Shown: piece by piece, positions 30,350-40,176 of the stretch | Position numbering within the stretch: the first letter of the stretch is position 1 | How the letters are laid out: each line of letters opens with the position of its first letter | Assembly: GCA_012932865.1 (NCBI GenBank) | Contig: SAXG01000062.1 | Location: forward strand, 186,001-250,000 | Source of the DNA: Amylostereum areolatum | Taxonomy: Eukaryota; Basidiomycota; Agaricomycetes; Russulales; Stereaceae | DNA length: 64,000 nt | Direction: 5' to 3' | Notes under the pieces: model-generated | What the model was told of the DNA's origin: nothing | What the model saw: the letters and a program-made list of their open reading frames with translations, nothing else | Databases searched by the model: none | Translations under genes and position numbers: made by a program

Positions 30350-32614
30350 TTGTATCTGTCTACTGTCACCAAGAACAGGCAAACACCATCGATCATGCTC
30401 AAGGTCAAGCTGATCGGACGAGTTACCAAAAGAGAAATTGACGCAGACGCACTGCTTGATAGCGGCGCAGAAGGAATTATCCTGAACCGCAGCTTTGTTG
30501 AATGCAAGAAGCTCACCACAAGAAAACTAGAAAACCCGTTCCCCATGCGTAATGTGGACAGCACCGAGAACATCATGGGCTGGGTACGTGACACAACGAC
30601 CCAGTGGATCTGGATATACTCGCAAGATTCAAAGGCATACCATGAGGAAGAAGCTGAGTTCTTCATCACCGACATTGGTGATCATGACATGATCCTTGGA
30701 ACAGACTGGCTCGAAGAGCACAATCTCACTATAGACTGGCAACGGGACCATGTTGACATGCTCCGCTGCCCTCCCTCATGCACTCTGTCCAAACCTCCTG
30801 TGACGAACCTCGCAACCAAGCCACGAAAACCATCATCAGTCCAATCACAGCATAAGGTCAAAGCAGATAAATCCCCAAGGACACCTCTCGTTCTGGATGA
30901 TCCCTTCCCAGAGCCGACATATGTGTCCTGGACCCCAGTCCCCACTTATGTCATTCCTACACGCAGAGTCAAAGGTGTTCGCGTTCGCACGGTCCATTGC
31001 TCCTCTCTACCTGCACGACTCTTCACTGAAGATAACAACGAGCGGCCCATGGTATTCCGAGACTGGGAGATCAATGGACTACGCCGCGCTGGAATCCTCC
31101 CCAAAACTGATGGTTCTAATCCAGATGCAGTACCCATCCGCGTGGGCTTTACAAAAGTGCAAGAGCTTGCAGAGCATTCAAAAGGGAATGCATGCCCACA
31201 AACCTTCGAAGACTTAGTTCCCCCTCCGTACCGCAACTTCGTGCCTGTATTTGACAAGAAGACCTCCGAGCGACTTCCTGACCGACGACCATGGGACCAT
31301 GCTATCAACATGAAAGACGGCTTTGAACCCAAACCATGCAAAATCTACCCCCTCTCACCTTCCGAGCAGATTGAACTCGACACCTTCCTCAATGATCACC
31401 TGAAGAAGGGCTATATCCGCCCATCGAAGTCACCTCAGGCAAGTCCGTTCTTCTTTGTGAAGAAAAAGGATGGAAAGCTGCGTCCCGTACAGGACTATCG
31501 AGAATTAAACAAGGGCACTGTCAAGAATGAATACCCCTTGCCACTGATCTCTGAAATTGTCGACCGTCTCAAAGGTGCAAAAATCTTCTCAAAGATAGAT
31601 GTTAGTCCGTTCTTCTTTGTGAAGAAAAAGGATGGAAAGCTGCGTCCCGTACAGGACTATCGAGAATTAAACAAGGGCACTGTCAAGAATGAATACCCCT
31701 TGCCACTGATCTCTGAAATCGTTGACCGCCTCAAAGGTGCAGAAATCTTCTCTAAGATGGATGTTCGCTGGGGCTACAACAATGTCCGCATCAAGGAAGG
31801 CGACGAGTGGAAGGCTGCGTTCAAGACGAATCGCGGTCTCTTCGAACCTACGGTGATGTTCTTTGGGCTTATGAACTCCCCTGCAACATTTCAGGCAATG
31901 ATGAATGAACTGTTCAAGGATCTCATCGACTCGGGCAAGGTCATCATCTACATGGACGACATCTTGGTGTTCACTCGCACCATGGACGAACACCGTGCCA
32001 TAGTGCGGCAGGTTCTGCAACATTTGCAAGACAACGACCTCTTCCTCAAACCGGAGAAATGTGTCTTTGAGCAAGACTCCGTTGAATACCTTGGACTCAT
32101 CATCTCGCACAACAAGATCGCTATGGACCCCGTCAAGGTAGCAGGTATTCAGGACTGGCCGATACCACGAACGGTCAAAGATGTGCAATCCTTCCTCGGC
32201 TTTGGCAACTTCTACCGATGTTTCATCAAGGACTTCTCCAAGGTTGCACGACCCCTATTTGACCTGACAAAGAAGGACTACACATGGGACTGGTCAACGG
32301 ACTGCCAAACTGTGTTTGACGCACTGAAAGCTGTGTTTACTTCCTCCCCCGTCTTGGTCATGCCTGACCCAAAGAAGCCTTACCTCGTTGAAGTCGATGC
32401 CTCGGACTTTGCTACTGGAGGTATACTCTCGCAGAGAGGTGACGACGGCCACTGGGATCCAGTGGCGTATCTGTCCAAGGCCCTATCGGAACCGGAACAC
32501 AACTACAACATCTACGACAAGGAGCTACTTGCGATCATCCGTGCGCTCGAAGCCTGGTGCCACTATCTCGAAGGCACCCCTGACACCATCGAAATCTGGA
32601 CGGATCACAAGAAC
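30350..32614 (+). pseudogene. pol: Gyp-B1 protease, RT and start of RNase H
   Basis: The frame opens after a one-base deletion relative to B3 (near 30,340). The order is retropepsin-like DALLDSGAEGIILNRSF, then RT with ELNKGTVKNEYPLPLISEIV and YMDDILVF (intact), then RNase H up to EIWTDHKN, where LTR-X was inserted. RT contains an in-frame 54-residue tandem duplication (see repeat at 31,442-31,765) in the fingers/palm, which should abolish activity. The region is otherwise very similar to B2 and B3. Confidence 0.92.
31442..31765 (+). repeat. 162-bp in-frame tandem duplication inside RT
   Basis: 31,442-31,603 and 31,604-31,765 are direct copies (SPFFFVKKKDGKLRPV ... FSK-DV) with a few differences, mostly near their 3' ends (Lys/Glu and Ile/Met changes). 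It adds 54 codons without shifting the frame. Confidence 0.95.
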
Positions 32615-33033
32615 TGTCATGAACAGCCTATAATTTTCTTTTTACTTTACATTGGTTACACACTTTAGGACTTATCGACTTATCACTGGTCCGGCTCCAC
32701 TTCGGCCCGGACCCGGTTCATCTATATCCCGCCCGGACCCACGTGACTCATCTCGGGCCGGGTCTGACTCCTTTCCCTTGACTCATGCTGTACGATACTG
32801 ACTCATGCTGTGCTCTTTTACATACGACTGCTTACTTATACTAGGTCTGCTTACTGATTGCCGTGTATCGGTTGCTTAGCTAAGTCTCTCTCCTCTTGTG
32901 TATATAAGGCTCGCTCTCGCTGTACATATCCCTTATCTCGAGCTAGTCAATTCTACCGACTTTGCTTGCTTTCCCTCGTCTGTCGCCGTGTCTGATCGGC
33001 TCCCCTCTGTTGTCCTCTTCCTCTGTCAGCTTT

Positions 33034-33456
33034 TGTCAGAAACGCAGTTTATGAGACCGATGGAACCGCCTAAGTCGCAACGATGGGAGGAGCAAGAGAG
33101 AACAGATGGATTTGAGAGTGTCAGGCCTAGGGTAGTGCAACGTGCGCTACAGTACCGTATGACGAGATGGACAGTCTGAGGAAAAGGGAAAAGGGATACT
33201 GTCCTTATATACAAGTGGGAACAATGGTGCGATGCGATGCGATAGTGGTGCGAGCGGGGGGAACAATAAGAAAGGAGTCATGGGGAGGAGGGCGGGAGTC
33301 CGGAGCAATGATGTCATAGATAAGGATGCGGAACACCGTTCGGAAGTCCGGGCAGTGACGTCGTTGGAGCATGTGATGCGAAGGAAAGTCATGTGCCGTG
33401 ACGCGTCGCGTGTACAAGGTCTGCAAACGAAGAAAGAAATGGAGCGATCCGTGACA
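33034..33456 (-). repeat. 3' LTR of Gyp-B2
   Basis: A 423-bp LTR preceded on the sense strand by AAAGGGGGGGTAA, the purine tract (33,457-33,470). Confidence 0.95.
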
Positions 33457-36400
33457 TTACCCCCCCTTTAAGACGCGCTTTCGCCTGGAGCGCGATGTCA
33501 TCTGCAAGGGTGGATGCGAGAAAATCGTCAAAGGAGATGCCGAGGGAACGCACGGGGCGGGGCGCGTTTGGATGGCGCTTGTGGAAAGCGTCAATCATGT
33601 CGGTAACCTTTGAGAGCGACGAACGCGGGAGCCAGGTGTTTTCGGAGTCGGGATAGCCGGCCCACTTGACGAGGTACTGAATACCTTTCTTGTTACGAGT
33701 TGGTTTAGAGTCGACAATGTCTTCAACGTCGTATTCTTCTTCATCGTCAATGAGGTCTGGTGGCGGCTGTTCATAATTTGGCCCGTGAGCGGCTGTCTCC
33801 TTGTACGCGGTGAGCAGCGAGGCATGGAAGACTGGATGGATTCGCCACGTCTTCGGCAGCTTCAAGCGGTAGTTGACTGGGCTGATGACGTCAATGATTT
33901 CGAAGGGTCCAAATCGTTTGGCAGCGAGCTTAGCTTTCGGTCTCGTCGTCTTCAGGTTTTTGCCTTCGAGCCATACTTTGTCTCCGACGGCAAACTGCGT
34001 TGATTCGCTGACCGTGTCGCCATTGTAGTGCTTCATCAAGTCTGATGCGAGGGCAAGGCTGGCCTTGATCTCCTGTCGGACTTCTTCAAGTTGACGGAGG
34101 CGTTCTTCAACTGCAGGGACCTTTGAGGACGGGTTTACGGAGGGGTACATTTTCGGGAGGAAGCCGTAGAGGACTTCAAAGGGAGCCTTTCCGGTAGCTG
34201 CATGGGTGCGAGAGTTGTGAGAAAACTCGAAGAAGGGCAACCACTTCACCCAGTCGTCTTGACGGTAGTTGCAGAATACTCGCAGAAACTGCTCGAGGTT
34301 CTGGTTCTCGCGTTCGGTTTGGCCGTCTGTCTGTGGGTGATAAGCTGTGCTGAGGGCGGACTTGATCCCGAGCTTCTCGTTGAGTGTACGCATCACCTGT
34401 CCAGCAAATTGGGGTCCACGATCCGAGATGATCTTGTCTGCTAAGCCGTAGTGTCGGTATACCTTGTCGAAGAGAATGTCGGCCGTGCCATCACTGGTGA
34501 TCTTCGTTGTACATGGGGTGGTAACCACCATCTTGGTGAGGCGATCGACCACGACATTGACGGCGTTATAGCCTTCGCAGTCAGGGAGTTCGACGATGAA
34601 GTCGGTGGAGATGACGCCAAACGGTCGATCGGGTACTTCGTTTGGGATCATGTCGACGTGGGGTCGGCTGCTCTGTGTCTTCGTCGACTGGCAGGTTGCG
34701 CATCCTGCTACAAAGTCGCGGACAAAGACAGACATGCCAGGCCACCAATATTCACGACTCACAAGCTCGTAAGTCTTGAAGCGACCGGGGTGTCCAGCCA
34801 GGGGCGATTCATGGTACATTTTGACAATGTCGCGTCGCAACTCGTCGTCTGCAGGGACGTATACCTTTCCTCTAAACAGGACCAGGCCTTCTTCGTAGTT
34901 CCACTCTTGAAGGTTCTTGACGAGTGTGCGTGGTCCGTTTCGTAAGATGGCGTCCAGGGCTTGAACGACCTCGATGTCCTTGGTTTTGCAGTCGCGGATA
35001 CGTCGTCGGAGTTCGACATCACCGAGGGAGGTTACTGCTCCTGGCCTTGTCGCGCGTACTTGGAAGTACTTGGGGTCAAGCAAGACGCGCTCCTTGTTAT
35101 CGTTTTCAACACCATCCTTGTGATCGGGTCGTCGAGACATTGGATCTGGGCGGTGGGAAATTCCTGGTTTATGAACGAGCGAGAAGTCAAATCGAGTGAG
35201 GAATAGAGCCCAACGTGCCTGTCGACGGCTCAGCTTCTGTGCCGTCTTGAAGTGCTCCAGGTTCTTGTGATCTGTCCAGATTTCGACGGTGTCGGGGGCG
35301 CCTTCGAGGTAGTGGCGCCAGGCTTCAAGCGCACGGATGATCGCAAGCAGCTCCTTGTCGTAGATGTCGTAGTTCCGTTCCGGTTCCGATAGGGCCTTGG
35401 ACAGATACGCCACTGGATGCCAGTGACCGTCGTCGTCTTTCTGCGAGAGTATACCTCCAGTAGCAAAGTCCGAGGCATCGACTTCAACGAGGTAAGGCTT
35501 CTTTGGGTCAGGCATGACCAAGACGGGGGAGGAAGTAAACGCAGCTTTCAGTGCGTCAAACGCAGTTTGGCAGTCCGCCGACCAGTCCCATGTGCAGTCC
35601 TTCTTTGTCAGGTCAAATAGGGGTCGTGCAACCTTGGAGAAGTCCTTGATGAAACATCGGTAGAAGTTGCCAAAGCCGAGGAAGGATTGCACATCTTTGA
35701 CCGTTCGTGGTGTCGGCCAGTCCTGAATACCTGCTACCTTGACGGGGTCCATAGCGATCTTGTCGTGCGAGATGATGAGTCCGAGGTATTCAACAGAGTC
35801 TTGCTCAAAGACGCATTTCTCCGGTTTGAGGAAGAGGTCGTTGTCTTGCAAACGCTGCAGAACCTGCCGCACTATGGCACGGTGTTCGTCCATGGTGCGA
35901 GTGAACACCAAGATGTCGTCCATGTAGATGATGACCTTGCCCGAGTCGATGAGATCCTTGAACAGTTCATTCATCATTGCCTGAAATGTTGCAGGGGAGT
36001 TCATAAGCCCAAAAAACATCACCGTAGGTTCGAAGAGACCGCGATTCGTCTTGAACGCAGCCTTCCACTCGTCGCCTTCCTTGATGCGGACATTGTTGTA
36101 GCCCCAGCGAACATCCATCTTGGAGAAGATCTTTGCACCTTTGAGGCGGTCGACAATTTCAGAGATCAGTGGCAAGGGGTATTCATTCTTGACAGTGCCC
36201 TTGTTTAATTCTCGATAGTCCTGTACGGGACGCAGCTTTCCATCCTTTTTCTTCACAAAGAAGAACGGACTCGCCTGAGGTGACTTCGATGGGCGGATAT
36301 AGCCCTTCTTCAGGTGGTCATCGAGGAAGGTGTCGAGTTCGATCTGCTCGGAAGGTGAGAGGGGGTAGATCTTGCACGGTTTGGGTTCAAAGCCGTCTTT

Positions 36401-36955
36401 CATGTCGATAGCATGGTCCCATGGTCGTCGGTCAGGAAGTCGCTCGGAGGTTTTCTTGTCGAATACAGGCGCAAAGTCGCGGTACGGCGGGGGGACTAAG
36501 TCTTCAAAGGTTTGCGGGCGTGCGTTCTCTTTTGAATGCTCTGCAAGCTCCTGCGCTTTTGTAAAGCCCGCGCGGATGGGTATTGCATCTGGATTAGGAC
36601 CATCGGTTTCAGGGAGGATTCCGGCGTGGCGTAGTCCATTGATCTCCCAGTCTCGGAATACCATGGGCCGCTTGTCGTCGTCTTCAGTGAAGAGTCGTGC
36701 GGGTAGAGGGGAGCGATGGACCGTGCGGACGCGAACACCTTTGACTCTGCGTGCAGGAATAACATAAGTGGGGACTGGGGTCCAGGACACATATGTCGGC
36801 TCTGGGAAGGGATCATCCACGACGAGAGGTGTCCTCGGGGTTTTACCTGCTTCAACCTTACGCTGTGATTGGACCGATGATGGTTTCCGTGGCTTGGTTG
36901 CGAGGTTCGTCACAGGAGGTTTGGACAGAGTGCACAAGGGAGGGCAGCGGAGCAT
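33389..36955 (-). CDS. pol: Gyp-B2 RT, RNase H, integrase and chromodomain
   Basis: The open frame of 1,188 codons begins just after an in-frame TGA (Arg in B1) that cuts it off from the protease. Domains by residue: RT about 205-385 with YMDD at 344-347; RNase H about 490-610 (EVDASDFATGG, YDKELLAII, IWTDHKNLEHF); integrase zinc module about 713-755 (H..H, CATCQ); core with STDFIVELPD, SDRGPQF and TERENQN; GPY/F module KRFGPFEIID; chromodomain about 1,072-1,130 (EYDVEDIVDSK, YLVKWAGYPDSENTW). The last 22 codons run into the 3' LTR because this copy has CAG where B1 has the TAG stop. All catalytic residues look intact. Confidence 0.95.
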   Translation of the reverse strand: MLRCPPLCTLSKPPVTNLATKPRKPSSVQSQRKVEAGKTPRTPLVVDDPFPEPTYVSWTPVPTYVIPARRVKGVRVRTVHRSPLPARLFTEDDDKRPMVFRDWEINGLRHAGILPETDGPNPDAIPIRAGFTKAQELAEHSKENARPQTFEDLVPPPYRDFAPVFDKKTSERLPDRRPWDHAIDMKDGFEPKPCKIYPLSPSEQIELDTFLDDHLKKGYIRPSKSPQASPFFFVKKKDGKLRPVQDYRELNKGTVKNEYPLPLISEIVDRLKGAKIFSKMDVRWGYNNVRIKEGDEWKAAFKTNRGLFEPTVMFFGLMNSPATFQAMMNELFKDLIDSGKVIIYMDDILVFTRTMDEHRAIVRQVLQRLQDNDLFLKPEKCVFEQDSVEYLGLIISHDKIAMDPVKVAGIQDWPTPRTVKDVQSFLGFGNFYRCFIKDFSKVARPLFDLTKKDCTWDWSADCQTAFDALKAAFTSSPVLVMPDPKKPYLVEVDASDFATGGILSQKDDDGHWHPVAYLSKALSEPERNYDIYDKELLAIIRALEAWRHYLEGAPDTVEIWTDHKNLEHFKTAQKLSRRQARWALFLTRFDFSLVHKPGISHRPDPMSRRPDHKDGVENDNKERVLLDPKYFQVRATRPGAVTSLGDVELRRRIRDCKTKDIEVVQALDAILRNGPRTLVKNLQEWNYEEGLVLFRGKVYVPADDELRRDIVKMYHESPLAGHPGRFKTYELVSREYWWPGMSVFVRDFVAGCATCQSTKTQSSRPHVDMIPNEVPDRPFGVISTDFIVELPDCEGYNAVNVVVDRLTKMVVTTPCTTKITSDGTADILFDKVYRHYGLADKIISDRGPQFAGQVMRTLNEKLGIKSALSTAYHPQTDGQTERENQNLEQFLRVFCNYRQDDWVKWLPFFEFSHNSRTHAATGKAPFEVLYGFLPKMYPSVNPSSKVPAVEERLRQLEEVRQEIKASLALASDLMKHYNGDTVSESTQFAVGDKVWLEGKNLKTTRPKAKLAAKRFGPFEIIDVISPVNYRLKLPKTWRIHPVFHASLLTAYKETAAHGPNYEQPPPDLIDDEEEYDVEDIVDSKPTRNKKGIQYLVKWAGYPDSENTWLPRSSLSKVTDMIDAFHKRHPNAPRPVRSLGISFDDFLASTLADDIALQAKARLKGGVMSRIAPFLSSFADLVHATRHGT

Positions 36956-36958
36956 GTC

Positions 36959-37480
36959 AACACGGTCTCATTGCCAGTCTATGGTGGGATTGTGCTCGTC
37001 GAGCCAGTCTGTTCCAAGGATCATGTCATGATCGCCGATGTCGGTGATGAAGAACTCAGCTTCTTCCTCATGGTACGCCTTTGAATCTTGCGAGTATATC
37101 TGGATCCGCTGGGTCGTTGTGTCGCGTACCCAGCCCATGACGTTCTCGGTGCCATCCACATTACGCACGGGGAACGGGTTTTCTAGTTTTCTTGTGGTGA
37201 GCTTCTTGCGTTCAACGAAGCTTCGGTTCAGGATAATTCCTTCTGCGCCGCTATCAAGCAGCGCGTCTGCGTCGATTTCTCTTTTGGTAACTCGTCCGAT
37301 CAGCTTGACCTTGAGCGTGATCGATGGTGTTTGCCTGTTCTTGGTGACAGTAGACAGATACAAACACGGGGGATACGATTGCTCACAGGTATGCATGGAT
37401 GATAATACAGCGAAACGATTCGACGATGATACCAAAAGTCCTTTGCCTCCACCAGACGACGCGACTGGGGGGTGTTTCAA
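36959..37480 (-). CDS. Gyp-B2 protease
   Basis: The frame starts at the gag end in -1 phase (GATTTTTGA) and reads a retropepsin: DADALLDSGAEGIILNRSF, then VRDTTTQ, FFITDIGDHDMILGTDWL (ILG motif). It ends at the TGA after TIDWQ. The same TGA is present in the B3 copy, where B1 has CGG. The protease is cleaved from the Gag-Pol precursor. Confidence 0.9.
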
Positions 37481-39093
37481 AAATCCTGCGATTCCAGGAT
37501 GTCCTTCAACAGCGCTACTGCCTGTTCCTTGCCTTCCGCGTCCAGATCCTTCAGCTGGCGAGTGATCGCCGCGATGGTTTTGGATGGGTCTGAAGCTGCT
37601 TTCGCAGTGGACGGAGCCGTGTTCGTCGGCAGGGGAGGGGCCTTGGACCCAGTCTCTACTGCGCCCACCCGTCGCGCGCTCGAGTCACGGTTGGGGCAGT
37701 CGCGAGAGACGTGACCGGCTTGTCGACACATGAAGCACTTGCCTTCGCGCATCATCTTTGCGCGCTCGTCGTCCGTCAGCTTTGCAGGGCGGGTCGAGGT
37801 GTTGGTGAAGGCGCCGACTCGGCGCGACGAGGAGTCGTTGGTCGAACCGTTCGAGGTGAGCGCGACAGCCCCCTTGGACTGACTGCTCTTCCTCTCCGGG
37901 TTCTCTTCGAGCCACTGGTGGTTGATGCGGCGGGCGCGCTCCTTCCACTCCGCGAGCTTGGTGGGGAACGGGTACGACCGGGCCACCTGCTTGCCGAGGT
38001 CACGCTGAAGTCCCTTCTTGAAAAAGTGGATTAGCGCCTCGTCGTCGTACGCTGACATGGTTGCCAGCATCTCAAACTCGGTGATAAAGTCAGTGACGTC
38101 CCGGGTGGTCATTGCGAGCTCGTTGATCTTACGCTGAGCTTCTATCTTCGGATCGACGGGCACGAAGTCTTTTCCAAACCTCTCGAAGAGCTCTTTGTAG
38201 GAGCTATAGTGGAGTGTTGGGGGCGTGGGGTCGAGGGTGTCGGCGTCTTCCTTCTCGTCTTCGTCGGCGAAGAGTTCCATGCGGCGATGTGTGGCCCAGG
38301 CTTTCGCCGTGTCGTCCTCCATCAGGCTGAGGAGGAGCATCATCTTGGCATCGTCTGTGGCATAAACATCTTTGTTAACGCGCAGGAACATGCGGAGCTC
38401 GAGGGAGAACCGGAGGGTGTCGCGTCTATCGCCTTTGAATGGCTTTGGCTTGGGGCCGATCTCCCGCTTGGAGACGGCAGGTTTGGATTCGGCATCGGAC
38501 ATCTTGTCGAAGGGGAGGGGGACGGTGAGGGATTGGGCGAGTTCTTGATCAAGGCGGCGTAGGGTTTCTCGTCGGCGTTCTTCTGCTTCTTCAACTTCGT
38601 CCTCAACTTGTTTTGCGACAAGGAAGTCGGCGGGGGTGAGGAATTGCTGGTTATGATGCCACGACCAGTGATCTTGGACGGGACTGAACGAAGTGGGCTG
38701 CCACTCAACTACTGATCGTCCTGGGGTTCCGTTCTTGTTCCGTCTATAGGCGTACCACTTCCCAGTTGTGTCGTTGTGGTTGATCCCTTCTGGGACTTCG
38801 ATTACAGTACGTCGACGGGGTGGGGGCGAGTTGGTCGGAGGGGGGTTCAGGAAGCGCTGTAGAACGTCCGCCGCGGTGGCAAAATCCGATTCTTCGACGT
38901 AGGGTTGTTCGTCGCGGTCGTCGAAGTACCAGTCTCGACGTTGCCGGTTTGGTTCGTCGTGCAGCCAACGTACGGATTCCTTAGTCTGCTGCGAGGTGAG
39001 GATATAGTATTCTTCGGGACAGTAGTCTCGAAAAACACCTGGGGGGAGGTTTGGAGTGGGGGGACGAGGGGCTGTGGAGGACGTGATGATGGT
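37477..39093 (-). CDS. gag: Gyp-B2 Gag
   Basis: The reading frame is open for 538 codons between a TAG (39,094-39,096) and the TGA in GATTTTTGA. The first ATG is at 38,502 (MSDAESKP), giving 341 residues. The upstream 197 codons are conserved among copies (GVFRDYCPEEYYILTS, KWYAYRRNKNGTPGRSV, DEVEEAEERRRETLRR), so the real protein may start earlier or arise by readthrough of the TAG. Capsid-like helices and the zinc knuckle CFMCRQAGHVSRDC near the C-terminus are intact. Gag forms the particle and binds element RNA. Confidence 0.93.
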   Translation of the reverse strand, partial: TIITSSTAPRPPTPNLPPGVFRDYCPEEYYILTSQQTKESVRWLHDEPNRQRRDWYFDDRDEQPYVEESDFATAADVLQRFLNPPPTNSPPPRRRTVIEVPEGINHNDTTGKWYAYRRNKNGTPGRSVVEWQPTSFSPVQDHWSWHHNQQFLTPADFLVAKQVEDEVEEAEERRRETLRRLDQELAQSLTVPLPFDKMSDAESKPAVSKREIGPKPKPFKGDRRDTLRFSLELRMFLRVNKDVYATDDAKMMLLLSLMEDDTAKAWATHRRMELFADEDEKEDADTLDPTPPTLHYSSYKELFERFGKDFVPVDPKIEAQRKINELAMTTRDVTDFITEFEMLATMSAYDDEALIHFFKKGLQRDLGKQVARSYPFPTKLAEWKERARRINHQWLEENPERKSSQSKGAVALTSNGSTNDSSSRRVGAFTNTSTRPAKLTDDERAKMMREGKCFMCRQAGHVSRDCPNRDSSARRVGAVETGSKAPPLPTNTAPSTAKAASDPSKTIAAITRQLKDLDAEGKEQAVALLKDILESQDF

Positions 39094-39710
39094 CTAGAAG
39101 AAGTCCGCCGCGATGGGGCGACGGCCGAGGAGTTTCTTGGTGAGGTAGCCGGCTTTTACTGCCTGGCGGATCTTATGTTCGTGGTGGCGGCGACGAAGGG
39201 TCTTACCCTTGATGGTGGGACGGAGGACTGGTGGCGGGGTGGATTCGGGGGTCCGGCGGTTAAACTGGGAGACGGAGGTGAAACTGGTTTGGAGGATCGG
39301 GTTGGGGGCGTCCTGGATGAGGTATGTGTGGTAGGTGGGGGCGTGGAGGGTGAATTCAAGGCGTTCGAGATCTATGTTGATGCACGTAGTGATCCGGACG
39401 TATAGGGCGAGGACGACAGTACCGTGATCCTTGTGCCACCTCCACTCGAAGATGCGGAAGTTGAGGCCGTGCGCGGTCCAGGGATCTTTCTTGCAGAGGT
39501 TCTGTACGGGGAAGAGGCAGTTGACGGTGACGGCGTCGGACCAAGGGTAGGGGAGTGGTGCGTCGTCGCGGGGGGTGATCGGCTTTCCGTTGAACGGGAG
39601 GAAAACCGGTGCGTTCGGGAGGTCCGTGGTGGGAGTTTTTAACGTCGTAGAGACGGCAGAGGTAGATGGAGAGAGGGGTGCGAGGTAGGCGTAGGGGTAG
39701 ACTGTCCAGG
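39094..39710 (-). CDS. Gyp-B2 leader ORF upstream of Gag
   Basis: The frame is open from inside the 5' LTR to a TAG at 39,094-39,096, in the same frame as Gag. About 205 codons lie outside the LTR. Conserved strings include PWTAHGLNFRIFEWRWHKD, LYVRITTCINIDLERLEFTL and IKGKTLRRRHHEHKIRQAVK. No ATG opens it in B2; the position equivalent to the B1 ATG has ACG. I know no named domain. It may be an N-terminal Gag extension. Confidence 0.5.
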
Positions 39711-40133
39711 TGTCAGAAACGCAGTTTATGAGACCGATGGAACCGCCTAAGTCGCAACGATGGGAGGAGCAAGAGAGAACAGATGGATTTGAGAGTGTCA
39801 GGCCTAGGGTAGTGCAACGTGCGCTACAGTACCGTATGACGAGATGGACAGTCTGAGGAAAAGGGAAAAGGGATACTGTCCTTATATACAAGTGGGAACG
39901 ATGGTGCGATGCGATGCGATAGTGGTGCGAGCGGGGGGAACAATAAGAAAGGAGTCATGGGGAGGAGGGCGGGAGTCCGGAGCAATGATGTCATAGATAA
40001 GGATGCGGAACACCGTTCGGAAGTCCGGGCAGTGACGTCGTTGGAGCATGTGATGCGAAGGAAAGTCATGTGCCGTGACGCGTCGCGTGTACAAGGTCTG
40101 CAAACGAAGAAAGAAATGGAGCGATCCGTGACA
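39711..40133 (-). repeat. 5' LTR of Gyp-B2
   Basis: 423 bp. The TATA box and start-site context are as in B1, but the base before AGACTGTCCA is C, so the self-priming match is 10 rather than 11 nt. Confidence 0.95.
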
Positions 40134-40176
40134 GCTTTGTCGTAACTTGGTGCTGTCGCACTAGTCGTTGCTGACA

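Larger units (their letters stand above)
33034..40133 (-). mobile_element. Gyp-B2: full-length chromovirus, 7,100 bp, duplication GCTTT
   Basis: Two 423-bp LTRs (33,034-33,456 and 39,711-40,133) differ at about one position. Perfect GCTTT duplications lie at 33,029-33,033 and 40,134-40,138, inside LTR-X. The internal order on the reverse strand is leader ORF, Gag, protease, RT, RNase H, integrase, chromodomain. It is young but carries a TAG between leader and Gag and a TGA between protease and RT. Confidence 0.97.
32615..40176 (+). mobile_element. LTR-X: solo LTR (457 bp) split by Gyp-B2, duplication AGAAC
   Basis: The LTR runs TGTCATGAAC...GTTGCTGACA in two parts, 32,615-33,033 and 40,139-40,176. 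AGAAC copies lie at 32,610-32,614 and 40,177-40,181. Adding the parts gives 457 bp, exactly the length of the uninterrupted copy at 62,920-63,376. A TATATAAGGC box is at 32,901. It is unrelated to the Gyp-B LTR, and no internal region of its family is in the window. Confidence 0.93.
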
